Under the pieces are notes generated by a model. The model was not told where the DNA came from, made no database searches, and saw only the letters and a program-made list of their open reading frames with translations. Made by a program: the position numbers and the translations under genes. A stretch of DNA of 64,000 bases from Chitinophaga oryzae (GTDB taxonomy: Bacteria; Bacteroidota; Bacteroidia; Chitinophagales; Chitinophagaceae): the NCBI RefSeq assembly GCF_012516375.2, contig NZ_CP051204.2, forward strand, positions 3,410,001-3,474,000. Reading direction: 5' to 3'. Positions 50,256 to 59,218 of this stretch are shown piece by piece (the stretch's first letter is position 1; each line of letters starts with the position of its first letter).

Positions 50256-51035
50256 ATGAGTAATCAACAAAGGGCAATCCTGGAGGTCGACCAGCTAAGT
50301 GTTTCCTATGGCCCTTTTCAGGCGGTCAAAGGTGTATCCTTTACCGTAGCGTCCGGTGAAATCTTTGGTTTACTGGGACCTAACGGCGCCGGAAAAACGA
50401 GTACCCTGAGCGCTATCGAGGGATTATTGCGGCCGCAGGGCGGGCAAATCAGCGTAGCCGGCTTCAGCATCCTGCAACAGCCCCTTCACGCCAAAGCCAA
50501 CATGGGCGTACAATTGCAATCCACCAGTTTTCAGGCGGAACTGACCGTCGCCGAGATCATCCGGCTGTTTGCCGGTATCTATGGCAAAGAAATGACCCCC
50601 GCAGAAGTAGAGGAGAAGCTGGTAGAAATCAACTTACAGGACTCCGGTACCAAACGTTTTGGTCAGTTGTCCGGCGGACAACAACAGCGGGTATCGCTGG
50701 TCATCTCCACCATCCACGATCCGCAGCTGGTGCTGCTGGATGAGCCTACCACCGGCCTGGACCCGCAGTCCAGGAGGCAGCTGTGGGACCGTATCGAAGC
50801 CATCAAAGCAAAAGGCCATGCTGTATTGCTCACCACTCATTCCATGGAAGAGGCTGAAGCGGTGTGCGACCGCATAGCTATCATTGATCATGGCCGCGTG
50901 ATAGCCATCGATACGCCCGAAGCCCTGATAGCGGCGCACCGCAACGATCCGGACGTGATCGCCGTATCCCGCAAAGGGAAGATCACGCTGGAAGATGTAT
51001 TTATTGGCCTCACCGGCAGGGCTGTCCGTTCCTAA
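50256..51035 (+). CDS. ABC transporter ATP-binding protein (ABC-2 exporter type)
   Basis: 259 residues from ATG 50256 (MSNQQRAILEVDQLSV); an upstream start at 50211 was rejected. The Walker A GPNGAGKTST, Q loop VQLQSTS, signature LSGGQQQRVSL, Walker B LVLLDEPTTGLDP and H loop TTHSMEEA are all intact. It is paired with the ABC-2 permease 18 bp downstream. The DrrA-like layout often exports antibiotics, lipids or other hydrophobic compounds. Regulation by the two-component system upstream is possible. Confidence 0.93.
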   Translation: MSNQQRAILEVDQLSVSYGPFQAVKGVSFTVASGEIFGLLGPNGAGKTSTLSAIEGLLRPQGGQISVAGFSILQQPLHAKANMGVQLQSTSFQAELTVAEIIRLFAGIYGKEMTPAEVEEKLVEINLQDSGTKRFGQLSGGQQQRVSLVISTIHDPQLVLLDEPTTGLDPQSRRQLWDRIEAIKAKGHAVLLTTHSMEEAEAVCDRIAIIDHGRVIAIDTPEALIAAHRNDPDVIAVSRKGKITLEDVFIGLTGRAVRS

Positions 51036-51053
51036 CTCCTTAATCCGTACTTT

Positions 51054-51797
51054 ATGCAAACCAAAATACCTCAGACTTCTGCTGTGATGTCCGCTTTATT
51101 ACGGGCAGATTTTACCACGCTGTGGCGTAACCGCCGTTCTTTACGGCTCGTGTTGCTGGTCCCTGTGGTGATCGTCATCTCCTGGAAAGGGATGGTGAAC
51201 ATGATGGGTGGCGCTTATGTACTCTCCGGCGGCATTACCATCGGTCTTATCAGCATCGGTCTGCTGGGCTATACCAACTCTATTGCGCGCGACCGCGACA
51301 AAGGCGTGTTTCAGCGGCTGCGGGTAGGGCCCGTGGCCGCATGGACCATCATGTGCAGCCGTATCCTGGTGCAGCTGGCGACCATTATGGTCATGACCAT
51401 CGCCATTTTTGCCGTCGGTAACCTGGTAGATAAAATAGCGCTGCCGCCGCTGGGTTATGTAACAGGTTTCTTCGCCGCTGTATTGGGTGGTGCGCTGTAT
51501 CTTAGCCTTGGTCAGCTGATCGTGGGACTAATTAAAAATCCGGAGACGGTGAACTCCACCACGCGGCTGGTGTATTTTATTTTCATCATGGTGGGCATGC
51601 TGGGTAATTTCGGCGTGCTGGGCGATGTGGTGAAAGAGATGGTGCAGTGGTCGCCTTATGGTGTGGTCAACCGGGTGATCGCTACAGCGCTGCAGCCCGA
51701 AACATGGGACCTGCATGCTACCTATGCATTGCTGGCCACACTGGGATATACCGCAGTGTTTGGCGTGCTGGGCATCCGGTTTTTTAAGTGGAACTGA
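51054..51797 (+). CDS. ABC-2 type transporter permease
   Basis: 247 residues with about six membrane segments (LVLLVPVVIVISWKG, YVLSGGITIGLISIGLLGY, ILVQLATIMVMTIAIFAVG, LVYFIFIMVGMLGNFGVLG). The motif RDRDKGVFQRLRVGPV after the second helix is the typical ABC-2 cytoplasmic coupling region. It completes the exporter with the preceding ATP-binding protein. Its 3' end overlaps the stop of the convergent CNNM-like gene by 14 bp. Confidence 0.9.
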   Translation: MQTKIPQTSAVMSALLRADFTTLWRNRRSLRLVLLVPVVIVISWKGMVNMMGGAYVLSGGITIGLISIGLLGYTNSIARDRDKGVFQRLRVGPVAAWTIMCSRILVQLATIMVMTIAIFAVGNLVDKIALPPLGYVTGFFAAVLGGALYLSLGQLIVGLIKNPETVNSTTRLVYFIFIMVGMLGNFGVLGDVVKEMVQWSPYGVVNRVIATALQPETWDLHATYALLATLGYTAVFGVLGIRFFKWN

Positions 51798-53055
51798 CTT
51801 CCCTGATAATTACTTCCTCAATCCGGTGTTTGTTCATGCTTTTTACTTCGAAGGTAAGCTGGTTGAGCGTTACCTTTTCCCCGGGTTGAGGAATGTGCTT
51901 CAGTTTACCGATCAGCAGTCCTGCTACGGTAATATCTTCCTCTTCGTACGGGCGGAGCCATTCCAGGTTCAGCGTCTCCCTGATAAAAGACAGCCGGGTG
52001 ATACCGTTGGTGAGCCAGCTTTTGTCCGGCTGCTGTTGCAGTATCCGCTCTTTGGTGTTATACCCCGGCAGGTTGCCCAGCAGCCCCGACACGATATCGT
52101 GGAAGGTGACGATGCCTTCAAATTCCCCGTATTCGTTGAGCACAATCCCCATAATAGTGCCCTCGCGGCGCAATAGCTGAAACATATCGTAGATGCCCTG
52201 GTTGAGCGACAGGTAGGAGACGGGGCTGATCAGCTCCCGCAGCGGTTTGTCCGGCTGCAGGAAAAAATCCTTGATCATGAGGGCGCCGGGGATGTCGTTG
52301 CCTGCCGTCATCACCGGGAAGGTGCGGTGCGTGCTGCGTTGGACCGTGGCCGTTATCTCATCGCGGGACATGTCTTCTTTCACCACGGTGACAATGCTGG
52401 CCGGCGTCATGATGTTTTCCGCGGGCAGGTCATAGGCGGTGGAGATATTTTTATGCAGCATAAACTCGCCTTTTTCTATCAGTCCCTGTTTGTAAGCCAG
52501 GATCAGCATGCCGCGCAGATCGTTGTCGGTCAGTTTCTGTTCCCTGATGGTATTGATATGGAACAGTCCGAGGATATACTTTGTGCTGGAGGTCAGCAGT
52601 TTGATAAAAGGGTAGGTGATCTTCGAAAAGATGATCATGGACGGTGTGATGATAAACGATATCTTTTCCGGGTTGAGCAGTGCGGGCGTTTTAGGGATGA
52701 GTTCACCGAAGACGATGGTGAGATAGGTGATAGAGCCTACGCCGATGAGCAGTGCCAGCAGATGGGCGCCATAGTTGCCCAGGTGCCAGGAGCGGAACAC
52801 AGGTTCGAGCAGTGCCGCCATCATGTCGCCGCCGTATAGCCCTTCCAGTATGCCTACCAAAGTGATGCCCACCTGGACCGCGCTGAGGAATTCATCGGGG
52901 TCGTCTATCAGCCGGAGTACGCTGGCGGCGCGCTGATTACCGCCATTGGCCTGTATGGTCAGGGCATTTTTATCAACCGATATCAGGCCTATTTCCGCGA
53001 GAGAGAAGTAAAAGTTGAGCGCAATGAGAACGATAATGATGATGATAGACAGCAT
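51784..53055 (-). CDS. CNNM/CorC-type hemolysin family protein (DUF21-CBS-transporter-associated)
   Basis: 423 residues in the standard order: DUF21 membrane domain (residues 1-185, IALNFYFSLAEIGLISVDKN and IVFGELIPKTPALLNPEKIS), two CBS repeats (residues 205-330, IMTPASIVTVVKEDMSRDEI and GIVLNEYGEFEGIVTFHDIV), and a C-terminal CorC/HlyC domain (VAGLLIGKLKHIPQPGE). Such proteins transport or sense Mg2+/Co2+; the older label hemolysin is historical. It is monocistronic and convergent with the ABC permease. Confidence 0.92.
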   Translation of the reverse strand: MLSIIIIIVLIALNFYFSLAEIGLISVDKNALTIQANGGNQRAASVLRLIDDPDEFLSAVQVGITLVGILEGLYGGDMMAALLEPVFRSWHLGNYGAHLLALLIGVGSITYLTIVFGELIPKTPALLNPEKISFIITPSMIIFSKITYPFIKLLTSSTKYILGLFHINTIREQKLTDNDLRGMLILAYKQGLIEKGEFMLHKNISTAYDLPAENIMTPASIVTVVKEDMSRDEITATVQRSTHRTFPVMTAGNDIPGALMIKDFFLQPDKPLRELISPVSYLSLNQGIYDMFQLLRREGTIMGIVLNEYGEFEGIVTFHDIVSGLLGNLPGYNTKERILQQQPDKSWLTNGITRLSFIRETLNLEWLRPYEEEDITVAGLLIGKLKHIPQPGEKVTLNQLTFEVKSMNKHRIEEVIIREVSST

Positions 53056-53159
53056 AAGTTATTCGCTTTACTGGATAACAACTATCTGCTATAATTGTTT
53101 ATAGTACTGGTTTTCAGCTTGTTTAAAGGTGCTGTCTGAAAAAATATATCAGTAAAATT

Positions 53160-53190
53160 TTTGGAGAAATGAAATGAGTGCTTATCTTTG
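53160..53190 (+). promoter_or_regulatory. Promoter of tRNA-Leu
   Basis: TTTG (53160-53163) and TATCTTTG (53183-53190) match the Bacteroidota -33 and -7 elements with 19 bases between them. The -7 element ends 24 bp before the tRNA. Confidence 0.7.
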
Positions 53191-53214
53191 CGCTCCCTGA
53201 TCACAATATCAGTT

Positions 53215-53298
53215 GCCCAGATGGCGAAATTGGTAGACGCACTGTGTTCAGGTCGCAGCGCCTGCAAGGGTGTGCTGGTTCGAATCCAGTTCTGGGCA
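53215..53298 (+). tRNA. tRNA-Leu (anticodon CAG)
   Basis: The acceptor stem GCCCAGA / TCTGGGC with discriminator A, the D arm GGCGAAATTGGTAGACGC, the anticodon arm CTGTG-TTCAGGT-CGCAG, a long class II variable arm (CGCCTGCAAGGGTG region) and the T arm GCTGGTTCGAATCCAGT are all present. The loop centre gives anticodon CAG, reading the CUG leucine codon frequent in this genome. CCA is not encoded. Confidence 0.95.
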
Positions 53299-53306
53299 CT
53301 ACAATG

Positions 53307-53341
53307 AAAGGCTTGTAAGTATATCTTACAAGCCTTTTTTT
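53307..53341 (+). terminator. Terminator after tRNA-Leu
   Basis: A 13-bp stem AAAGGCTTGTAAG / CTTACAAGCCTTT with a 5-nt loop is followed by four more T. It lies 9 bp after the tRNA. Confidence 0.92.
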
Positions 53342-53371
53342 ATTAAAATAATTCAGAGACGCTAAAGCATG

Positions 53372-53389
53372 AAAAAGCCCCGGGCTTTT
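53372..53389 (-). terminator. Terminator after phospholipase C gene
   Basis: On the minus strand AAAAGCC-CGG-GGCTTTT is followed by one more T, 66 bp after the phospholipase stop. Confidence 0.6.
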
Positions 53390-53454
53390 CCCAGGGGCAT
53401 AGATGTCCATTCCGCATCAATAGAAATGAACAACATCATTATGCCGGTGCCTGA

Positions 53455-55974
53455 TCATGTTAAAGGCGGTTTAGTTGCGCCGTCCCAACGCCCCATATAC
53501 GGGTCTGTGTAGCCGGGCAGCCCTGTTTCTACATGGCCGGTATATCGTCTGTAGTATTTTTTATTCCCCGGAATGCTGACGGTGAAATCATACCAGTTCA
53601 GTGAATGCTCCAGGTTGATGACCTGTGTAATCGTATCATCATAGCGACTGATTCGAAGGGGCACCATAATGTCAGGTTGTCCGTAAGCATTGTCTGTAAT
53701 AACAAGATGAGTGCAGCTGATGGATTTATCCTGAATTTTAACTACTATTTCAACGTTTCCGGTTAAAGTCCGGGCGTCCTGCAGCGCGAATTCATAGGTG
53801 CATGCAATACCAATGCCGGGGTCCTGAACGGTCCCTGAGAATTCCCTTGAAAAACCATTAGGGCCATGAACAACGATGTGATAAGCATTATCATCAAAAT
53901 CGGAAAGATTAAAGGAGTCTGTAAGCATGCCTGCTCCAGCCTTTGCTACATAGGACCTTGGTTTTTTGTCATCAAAACCCCAATAAACATGGAAGGCGGC
54001 CCCCCAGCAGGTTTGGCCGTAGATTTCGTTTCCCGCCCCCAATGCTATAGTAACCTGATTTTTGCTTTTATCCGCGCATGCTTCAGCATATAATTGATAT
54101 AATAACCCATTGGCCGGCCTTATGCCTTCCTCCTGTTTGGGCAACAAGGTACTATTGAGCACATCGCTCCTAATCCCTTCTATGTCATCCGGGTTCAACA
54201 AATTAGTGCCTGGCTGCGCGTTGGTTTTTGCCCTCCTTACCTGTGCGAAAAACTTTTCTTTGTCAACAGGTTTCGGAAATACTATCTTTTCGCCATTATA
54301 GGGCCTGAAGGCGGAAGTGATATCTCCGCAAACAGTTCGCCTGAACTGGCTGATGTTGCTGCACTGAATATTATTATTGCCTTTTTTGGCATTTAAAAAT
54401 TTTTCCAGGAACATCAGGGTGGAAGTGTGATCCAGTACCTGTGAATTCACCCAGCCGCCACGGCTCCAGGGGGACACTACCAGCATCGGTACCCGATACC
54501 CCAGGCCAATGGGGCTGTTAAAGTCCTTTGCCAGTTCTTCATCAGTATCTATGCCCGGGGAACATTTACCCGCTCCCTGAACAGAAGGCACATAAGGTGG
54601 CATATGATCAAAAAAGCCATCATTTTCATCAAAGTTTATGATAAAGATGGTCTTTTTCCAGACCTCGGGTTTTGATGTTAGAATATCCAGCACTTCGGAA
54701 ACATACCAGGGACCATATTGCGGAGAAACCGGATGATCTGAAAAAACTTCAGGAGCCACTAACCAGGATACCGTTGGCAATTCGCCATTGCGGACGTCCT
54801 GCCTGAATTGATAAAGAATATCACCGGCGGGTACCGACATGGTTGTTCCGTCATCCAGTGTGATTTCTTTAAGGCAATTATATAACGGGTCCTTGATATT
54901 GGTTGTAAATGCCCTGCTATGCAGGTCCCGCGTTTTGGGGGCCAAACTCTCCCACAAACTTTGGGCTTCTTTGAAAACCTTTCTGTTTTCTTCCGTTAAT
55001 AAAGGATAGTAGTTAAGAAACGATTCCAATACGTTGTCAGAAAAGTTTGATAACCATTTTATCTTAAGGTCATCAGTGTTGAGATAAGTTTTCGCGGCAA
55101 TTTCGAATAATGGCTTAAGCGCGGCCGCTATCATCTCAGGTATCTGTAGTATCGCTTCAAACGGATCGGAGGATGCATGAAATGCCGGTGCCGGCTGCGA
55201 TTCAAACTGCTTTAAAATGCCCGGAAGCGCTTTTTCAATATCATCCCGTCGAAGATAATTTACAAAAGTCTGGTTTTGGTAGACTTTCCATGAAACCTCA
55301 TTGGCCTGCAATACTTCCGGGAATGTCTCCCAGGTGCAGGTGCCTGGCAATGAAAACAGTGTATTGTCCATATGTTCCTTTGTCCTACACAACTGCAGAT
55401 CACAAATATTAAGACCTCTAAGCTTGCCCGTCCAAAACATGGACCTGTTGGATGATGTGCCAGTCAACGATGAACAGAAATAATGATCGCATACTGTAAA
55501 GGCATCCGCCAATGCATGATAAAACGGATGGTCTTCACGAGTGAAATATTGCATTGTTTTCGGCGTTTTCTGATCTATCCACTTATCCATAAATCCGGCG
55601 TTTCTTGCCCCTATCTGATTTTCCACTTCATGCGGACAGCCTCCTGACCAGGTAACATTGGTGTTTTTGATATCGCATCTAACCGGTGCATAGGTATTTC
55701 CCTGGCTGTCACTTTGCAACCAGACGGGGTTGCAGTTTTTCTGCCGCAGGAACCGGGGATCATTGAACCCTCTCACGCCCCGAAGCGTCCCCAGTAAATG
55801 ATCAAATGACCGGTTTTCCTGCATTAAAAACACGATATGCTCGGCATCCATAAAGGTGGTACCGGGATCGGGGTTGATGGCAAATGCTCTCTGAACAGCG
55901 CCAGGGAGACTACCCAGGGCCATGCTTCCGGATAAAGCCGTCAGTTTTTTAATAAAATCGCGTCTGGATTCCAT
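53455..55974 (-). CDS. Phosphocholine-specific phospholipase C, Tat-exported
   Basis: 839 residues, the size of Pseudomonas PlcN/PlcH-type enzymes. The N-terminus ESRRDFIKKLTALSGSMAL is a twin-arginine signal. The phosphoesterase core starts with HIVFLMQENRSFDHLLGTL, containing the Glu-Asn/Ser metal and nucleophile region of the acid phosphatase-like (phosphoesterase) superfamily, and carries FIINFDENDGFFDHMPPYVP and VSPWSRGGWVNSQVLDHTS. Two C-terminal beta domains follow near residues 630-839. It hydrolyses phosphatidylcholine or sphingomyelin outside the cytoplasm. It is likely in one transcript with the FG-GAP protein upstream (gap 30 bp). Confidence 0.92.
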   Translation of the reverse strand: MESRRDFIKKLTALSGSMALGSLPGAVQRAFAINPDPGTTFMDAEHIVFLMQENRSFDHLLGTLRGVRGFNDPRFLRQKNCNPVWLQSDSQGNTYAPVRCDIKNTNVTWSGGCPHEVENQIGARNAGFMDKWIDQKTPKTMQYFTREDHPFYHALADAFTVCDHYFCSSLTGTSSNRSMFWTGKLRGLNICDLQLCRTKEHMDNTLFSLPGTCTWETFPEVLQANEVSWKVYQNQTFVNYLRRDDIEKALPGILKQFESQPAPAFHASSDPFEAILQIPEMIAAALKPLFEIAAKTYLNTDDLKIKWLSNFSDNVLESFLNYYPLLTEENRKVFKEAQSLWESLAPKTRDLHSRAFTTNIKDPLYNCLKEITLDDGTTMSVPAGDILYQFRQDVRNGELPTVSWLVAPEVFSDHPVSPQYGPWYVSEVLDILTSKPEVWKKTIFIINFDENDGFFDHMPPYVPSVQGAGKCSPGIDTDEELAKDFNSPIGLGYRVPMLVVSPWSRGGWVNSQVLDHTSTLMFLEKFLNAKKGNNNIQCSNISQFRRTVCGDITSAFRPYNGEKIVFPKPVDKEKFFAQVRRAKTNAQPGTNLLNPDDIEGIRSDVLNSTLLPKQEEGIRPANGLLYQLYAEACADKSKNQVTIALGAGNEIYGQTCWGAAFHVYWGFDDKKPRSYVAKAGAGMLTDSFNLSDFDDNAYHIVVHGPNGFSREFSGTVQDPGIGIACTYEFALQDARTLTGNVEIVVKIQDKSISCTHLVITDNAYGQPDIMVPLRISRYDDTITQVINLEHSLNWYDFTVSIPGNKKYYRRYTGHVETGLPGYTDPYMGRWDGATKPPLT

Positions 55975-56004
55975 TTTAACTTTTGTTATGAACGTTTAAG
56001 ATGA

Positions 56005-57510
56005 TTATTCTACAATCAGCCGCAGGGTTTGGGGATAATGCCCCGGTGAGCTTATCTGGCACCAATAAAAACCTGCGGCGAGCCTGCTGATGTCCATCGT
56101 TATCAAGTTGGTGGCATCATGACGTTCCCGTGTCACCTCTTGTCCCGAGGCATTAATAATTCTGATGAGCATCGGCCCGGACCTTTTTGCGGAAGAACTG
56201 AATGAAATATGTATTATCGAGCTGGCAGGATTCGGGTATATGGTTATCTTTTCGGTTGGGTTCCCGTCCTGTTTTGATAGGACAACAGTATCGGCCGGTG
56301 ACGGACGCTCCTTTTCCTGTAGGTGCTTTAAAACAAGAAAGTTGTCACTGCGGGAATTGGACACTATTAAATCCAGCTGTTTGCTTTTGCCGGCCTTTTT
56401 CATATAAACATGCTGCGGAGCCTTACCGACAGGTATTTCACTGATTTTGTCAAGTGATATGTTATGCAGCGAAGAATAGTTTTTCAGAATAACAGTATTA
56501 TTATCTTCCTCGCTGGTGACGGCGATCTCCGGCATGCCATCGCCATCCAGGTCGCCGGCTGCCAGTGAGCTTGGCCTTTTAATAGTTATCGGTACGTTGG
56601 CATCTGCAAAATGAGCATGACCGTTTGGCGACGATACACTCATGTAAATGGAAAGCGAATTGCCAAATAAGTTTGCAACAGCAATATCCGGCATTTTGTC
56701 GCCGTCCAGATCTTCAACGGCACAGGCAATAGGCCCACTTCCCGTAGTCAATTTATCAACCTGTGTAAAAGATATGCTGGCCTGCGATGAAGTGGAATTC
56801 TGTAAAACGAACATGGCGTTTTTGTCATAGTCGGAAATAATCAAATCCGGTTTTTTATCGCCATTGATATCTTTTACAACAAAATAGTTAGGGCGTATTC
56901 CCAAATTATAGGTGGATCTTGAAAAAGATATCATCCCTCTGTCGGTAGCGTTACCCAGGAATGTCAGCGATTTTTTGTCAAAATCAGCTACAATAAGATC
57001 TTTTCTGTTGTCTCCGTCAAGGTCTTCTGCAGCGACATCATAGGCCGGCCCGTTCGTCCCGATACTATATTTTTTTTCAAATTTGATTGACCCCGGGGCC
57101 GACCCGTTCAGAAATATGTCAATAATACTATTGTTCCCCTTTCTATCAGACAAGGTGATAATATCGTTCTTTGAATCACCGTCAATGTCGCCAATACAAA
57201 AAGAAAGCATCCTGCTCTCCAGTGGAATACTATCTTTCATCCTCCAGGATTGCCCTTCGCCTCCCGCAATTCCCTCCCATATGTAAAGCTTCTTCTGCTT
57301 AGGACTGGCGACAATTATTTCATCCTTCGTGTCATTGTCAAAATCAGCTGAAATGACCTTCCCGGGAGAGCTATTGGGCCATCTGTAGGTGCTGGCGTCA
57401 AAAGTAAAACGAATGGCCTGCCCATGTAAAAGGTGGGGGATAGCTAGCAGAAAGGCAATGCAGGTGATTGTAAGCACGGTGTTTGGTAAAACTCGTACAG
57501 CTGGATTCAT
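56005..57510 (-). CDS. FG-GAP/VCBS repeat protein with type IX sorting domain
   Basis: 501 residues. A signal segment (TVLTITCIAFLLAIPHLLHG) is followed by about seven FG-GAP-like blades with DxDxDG calcium loops, including DFDNDTKDEI, DIDGDSKNDI, DLDGDNRKDL, DINGDKKPDL, DLDGDKMPDI and DLDGDGMPEI. Residues 420-501 (KITIYPNPASSIIHISF, then GFYWCQISSPGHYPQTLRLI) form the T9SS type A sorting domain. The protein would be secreted by the type IX system or attached to the surface. It precedes the phospholipase gene, but no partner role is known. Confidence 0.9.
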   Translation of the reverse strand: MNPAVRVLPNTVLTITCIAFLLAIPHLLHGQAIRFTFDASTYRWPNSSPGKVISADFDNDTKDEIIVASPKQKKLYIWEGIAGGEGQSWRMKDSIPLESRMLSFCIGDIDGDSKNDIITLSDRKGNNSIIDIFLNGSAPGSIKFEKKYSIGTNGPAYDVAAEDLDGDNRKDLIVADFDKKSLTFLGNATDRGMISFSRSTYNLGIRPNYFVVKDINGDKKPDLIISDYDKNAMFVLQNSTSSQASISFTQVDKLTTGSGPIACAVEDLDGDKMPDIAVANLFGNSLSIYMSVSSPNGHAHFADANVPITIKRPSSLAAGDLDGDGMPEIAVTSEEDNNTVILKNYSSLHNISLDKISEIPVGKAPQHVYMKKAGKSKQLDLIVSNSRSDNFLVLKHLQEKERPSPADTVVLSKQDGNPTEKITIYPNPASSIIHISFSSSAKRSGPMLIRIINASGQEVTRERHDATNLITMDISRLAAGFYWCQISSPGHYPQTLRLIVE

Positions 57511-57533
57511 AAATTTTATATTTCAATTTAAGC

Positions 57534-57719
57534 ATGGCATACCGGAACAATAAAGGCGTCTTCAGGCCTCCAACAGAGATGAATTTTACTGTTCTTGATT
57601 CATCGGTGTTGTGTACACAGGAGATACCGTTGGTATACCATTATACCCTAACGGAAGAAGGAGTTAACATTGATTTAATATTGAGGAAGTTATTCCCTGC
57701 TGGTATGTTCTGCCAGTAA
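57534..57719 (+). pseudogene. Possible remnant of an HxlR-like regulator
   Basis: 61 residues. The last part, QEIPLVYHYTLTEEGVNID, resembles the wing and C-terminal helix of HxlR regulators (P-x-V-x-Y-x-LTxxG), but the HTH that should precede it is missing and the first 30 residues fit nothing. It may be a truncated remnant or a chance frame. The gene-free stretch 57511-57994 contains no other recognisable feature. Confidence 0.25.
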
Positions 57720-57994
57720 GAAAGTATCAGGCCCCTTTGCAGGGTAATTACCGGGTTAGGAAAGTTGACGCTGCAACCCGTTAAACTTGTTTAATTAATA
57801 AGTTTCAGTTTGAACGCTTACCGCCTTGAAAGGATATTGGAAAACTTCCGATATATTTGAAATTGAATTTAACCTGCTGCCAAGATTAAAAAATACCGGA
57901 TCGATTTTAAAACAGGAAAAAAGTAAATGAGGTGTCGATAGAGGAGGGGGTATAGAATTGATAAAGCTTTTCCGGTGCCGATTACGCATTAAAT

Positions 57995-58687
57995 ATGAAC
58001 GATAATAATACAAAGCGGCTATCAAGGTTGACCGCAATTTTAACACAATTACAGACAAAACGATTGCTGACAGCTCCTGATCTCGCAGATAAATTTGGTG
58101 TAAATGTAAGGACCATCTACAGGGATATCAGGGCTTTAGAGCAAGCGGGTGTACCTATCCTTACGGAAGAAGGGAAAGGGTATACCCTGATGGAAGGATA
58201 TAAAATTCCTCCCGTGATGTTTTCCGAAAGTCAGGCCAATGCCCTCATTCTGGCAGCGCAGCTGGTGCTCAAAAATAAAGACGCTTCTTTTATCAGGGAC
58301 TACATGGAAGCGATTGACAAAATAAAAGCAGTTCTGCGGCAATCAGAAAAAGATAAAGCCAATTTGCTGGCTGACCGAACACGTTTTGAACAGAATATAA
58401 ACAGGGAGAGAAACAGCGATAATATCTCGCAACTACAGAACGCACTGACCAATTTTCGTTTAATAAAAATCGAATACACCAACGGGCAAAACAAGACCAC
58501 CGGCAGGACCATCGAGCCATTTGCCCTGGTCAGCACCAACGACAACTGGTTGTTGATTGCCTGGTGCCGGCTGCGGAAAGAATTCAGGTACTTCCGCCCC
58601 GACAGAATCAAAAGAATGGAAACCCTTACAGAGAGATTTACACCACATAAAATGACCCTGCAGGAATATTTTGATAAGTATCATTAA
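57995..58687 (+). CDS. HTH-WYL transcriptional regulator (YafY-like)
   Basis: 230 residues. Residues 8-60 form an HTH_11 DNA-binding domain (LLTAPDLADKFGVNVRTIYR). Residues 65-130 are a linking helical part, and 145-225 a WYL-like ligand domain (IEYTNGQNKTTGRTIEPFAL, NWLLIAWCRLRKEFRYFRPD). The exact WYL triad is changed to LIA-like residues. It acts as a ligand-controlled regulator. The RidA gene 79 bp downstream on the same strand is the probable target. Confidence 0.9.
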   Translation: MNDNNTKRLSRLTAILTQLQTKRLLTAPDLADKFGVNVRTIYRDIRALEQAGVPILTEEGKGYTLMEGYKIPPVMFSESQANALILAAQLVLKNKDASFIRDYMEAIDKIKAVLRQSEKDKANLLADRTRFEQNINRERNSDNISQLQNALTNFRLIKIEYTNGQNKTTGRTIEPFALVSTNDNWLLIAWCRLRKEFRYFRPDRIKRMETLTERFTPHKMTLQEYFDKYH

Positions 58688-58766
58688 TTTTTGATACCCC
58701 TGACATAAGGCTGTCGCACCCCCGTTTTAGCTTTGTTCCATCAATCACAATTAATAGGTAAAAAAG

Positions 58767-59159
58767 ATGGAAAAGCAGACTTTCGATCCCTGGGAATGGG
58801 GCAAAAACACCAATTCGGTGCAGGCCGTTGAAGTAAAAAACGTTACAGGAACACTCTATTGTTCCGGACAGGCGGCGATAGATGGCAATGGAATGCCGTC
58901 CAGTGCGGATATGCGTTCACAGCTGGTCCAAACCATTCAGAACCTCGAACAGCTGATCAACGAAGCGGGTTATGAATGCAAAAACATTGTTAGGCTGAAC
59001 GTTTACACCACATCGACACAGGAGTTCTTTACCAGCTGTATGGATGTGTATGTGCCTTTCATCCAAAAATACAATATTCAGCAAGCCACCACTTTACTGG
59101 GTGTGAGGGAACTGTTTGCTGCATTGACGGTGGAGCTGGAAGCGACAGTCGTAAAGTAA
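58767..59159 (+). CDS. RidA family protein (imine/enamine deaminase-like)
   Basis: 130 residues in the trimeric RidA/YjgF fold: GTLYCSGQAAIDGNGMPSSA near residue 28, NIVRLNVYTTSTQEFF near 75, and ATTLLGVRELFAALTVELEA near 108. The Arg that binds the carboxylate in RidA is present in LGVRELF. The family removes reactive enamines, but many clades have other roles. It is convergent with the monooxygenase gene through a shared terminator. Confidence 0.88.
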   Translation: MEKQTFDPWEWGKNTNSVQAVEVKNVTGTLYCSGQAAIDGNGMPSSADMRSQLVQTIQNLEQLINEAGYECKNIVRLNVYTTSTQEFFTSCMDVYVPFIQKYNIQQATTLLGVRELFAALTVELEATVVK

Positions 59160-59180
59160 TTATTTGGTTAACGTACATCG

Positions 59181-59213
59181 AAAGGCTTGTGAGCTTAAGC
59201 TCATAAGCCTTTT
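59181..59213. terminator. Bidirectional terminator between RidA and monooxygenase genes
   Basis: GGCTTGTGAGC pairs with GCTCATAAGCC (one G:T wobble), with a TTAA loop, A-rich and T-rich flanks. It is just before the monooxygenase stop at 59219. Confidence 0.82.
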
Positions 59214-59218
59214 CCCTT

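Noticed and set aside
53215..53298. tRNA-Leu as an integration site
   Set aside because: No integrase, flanking direct repeat or island gene set is seen next to it.
53201..53410. 69-codon frame on the minus strand containing RTGFEPAHPCRRCDLN
   Set aside because: It is the antisense translation of the tRNA-Leu gene and its terminator, a well-known spurious product.
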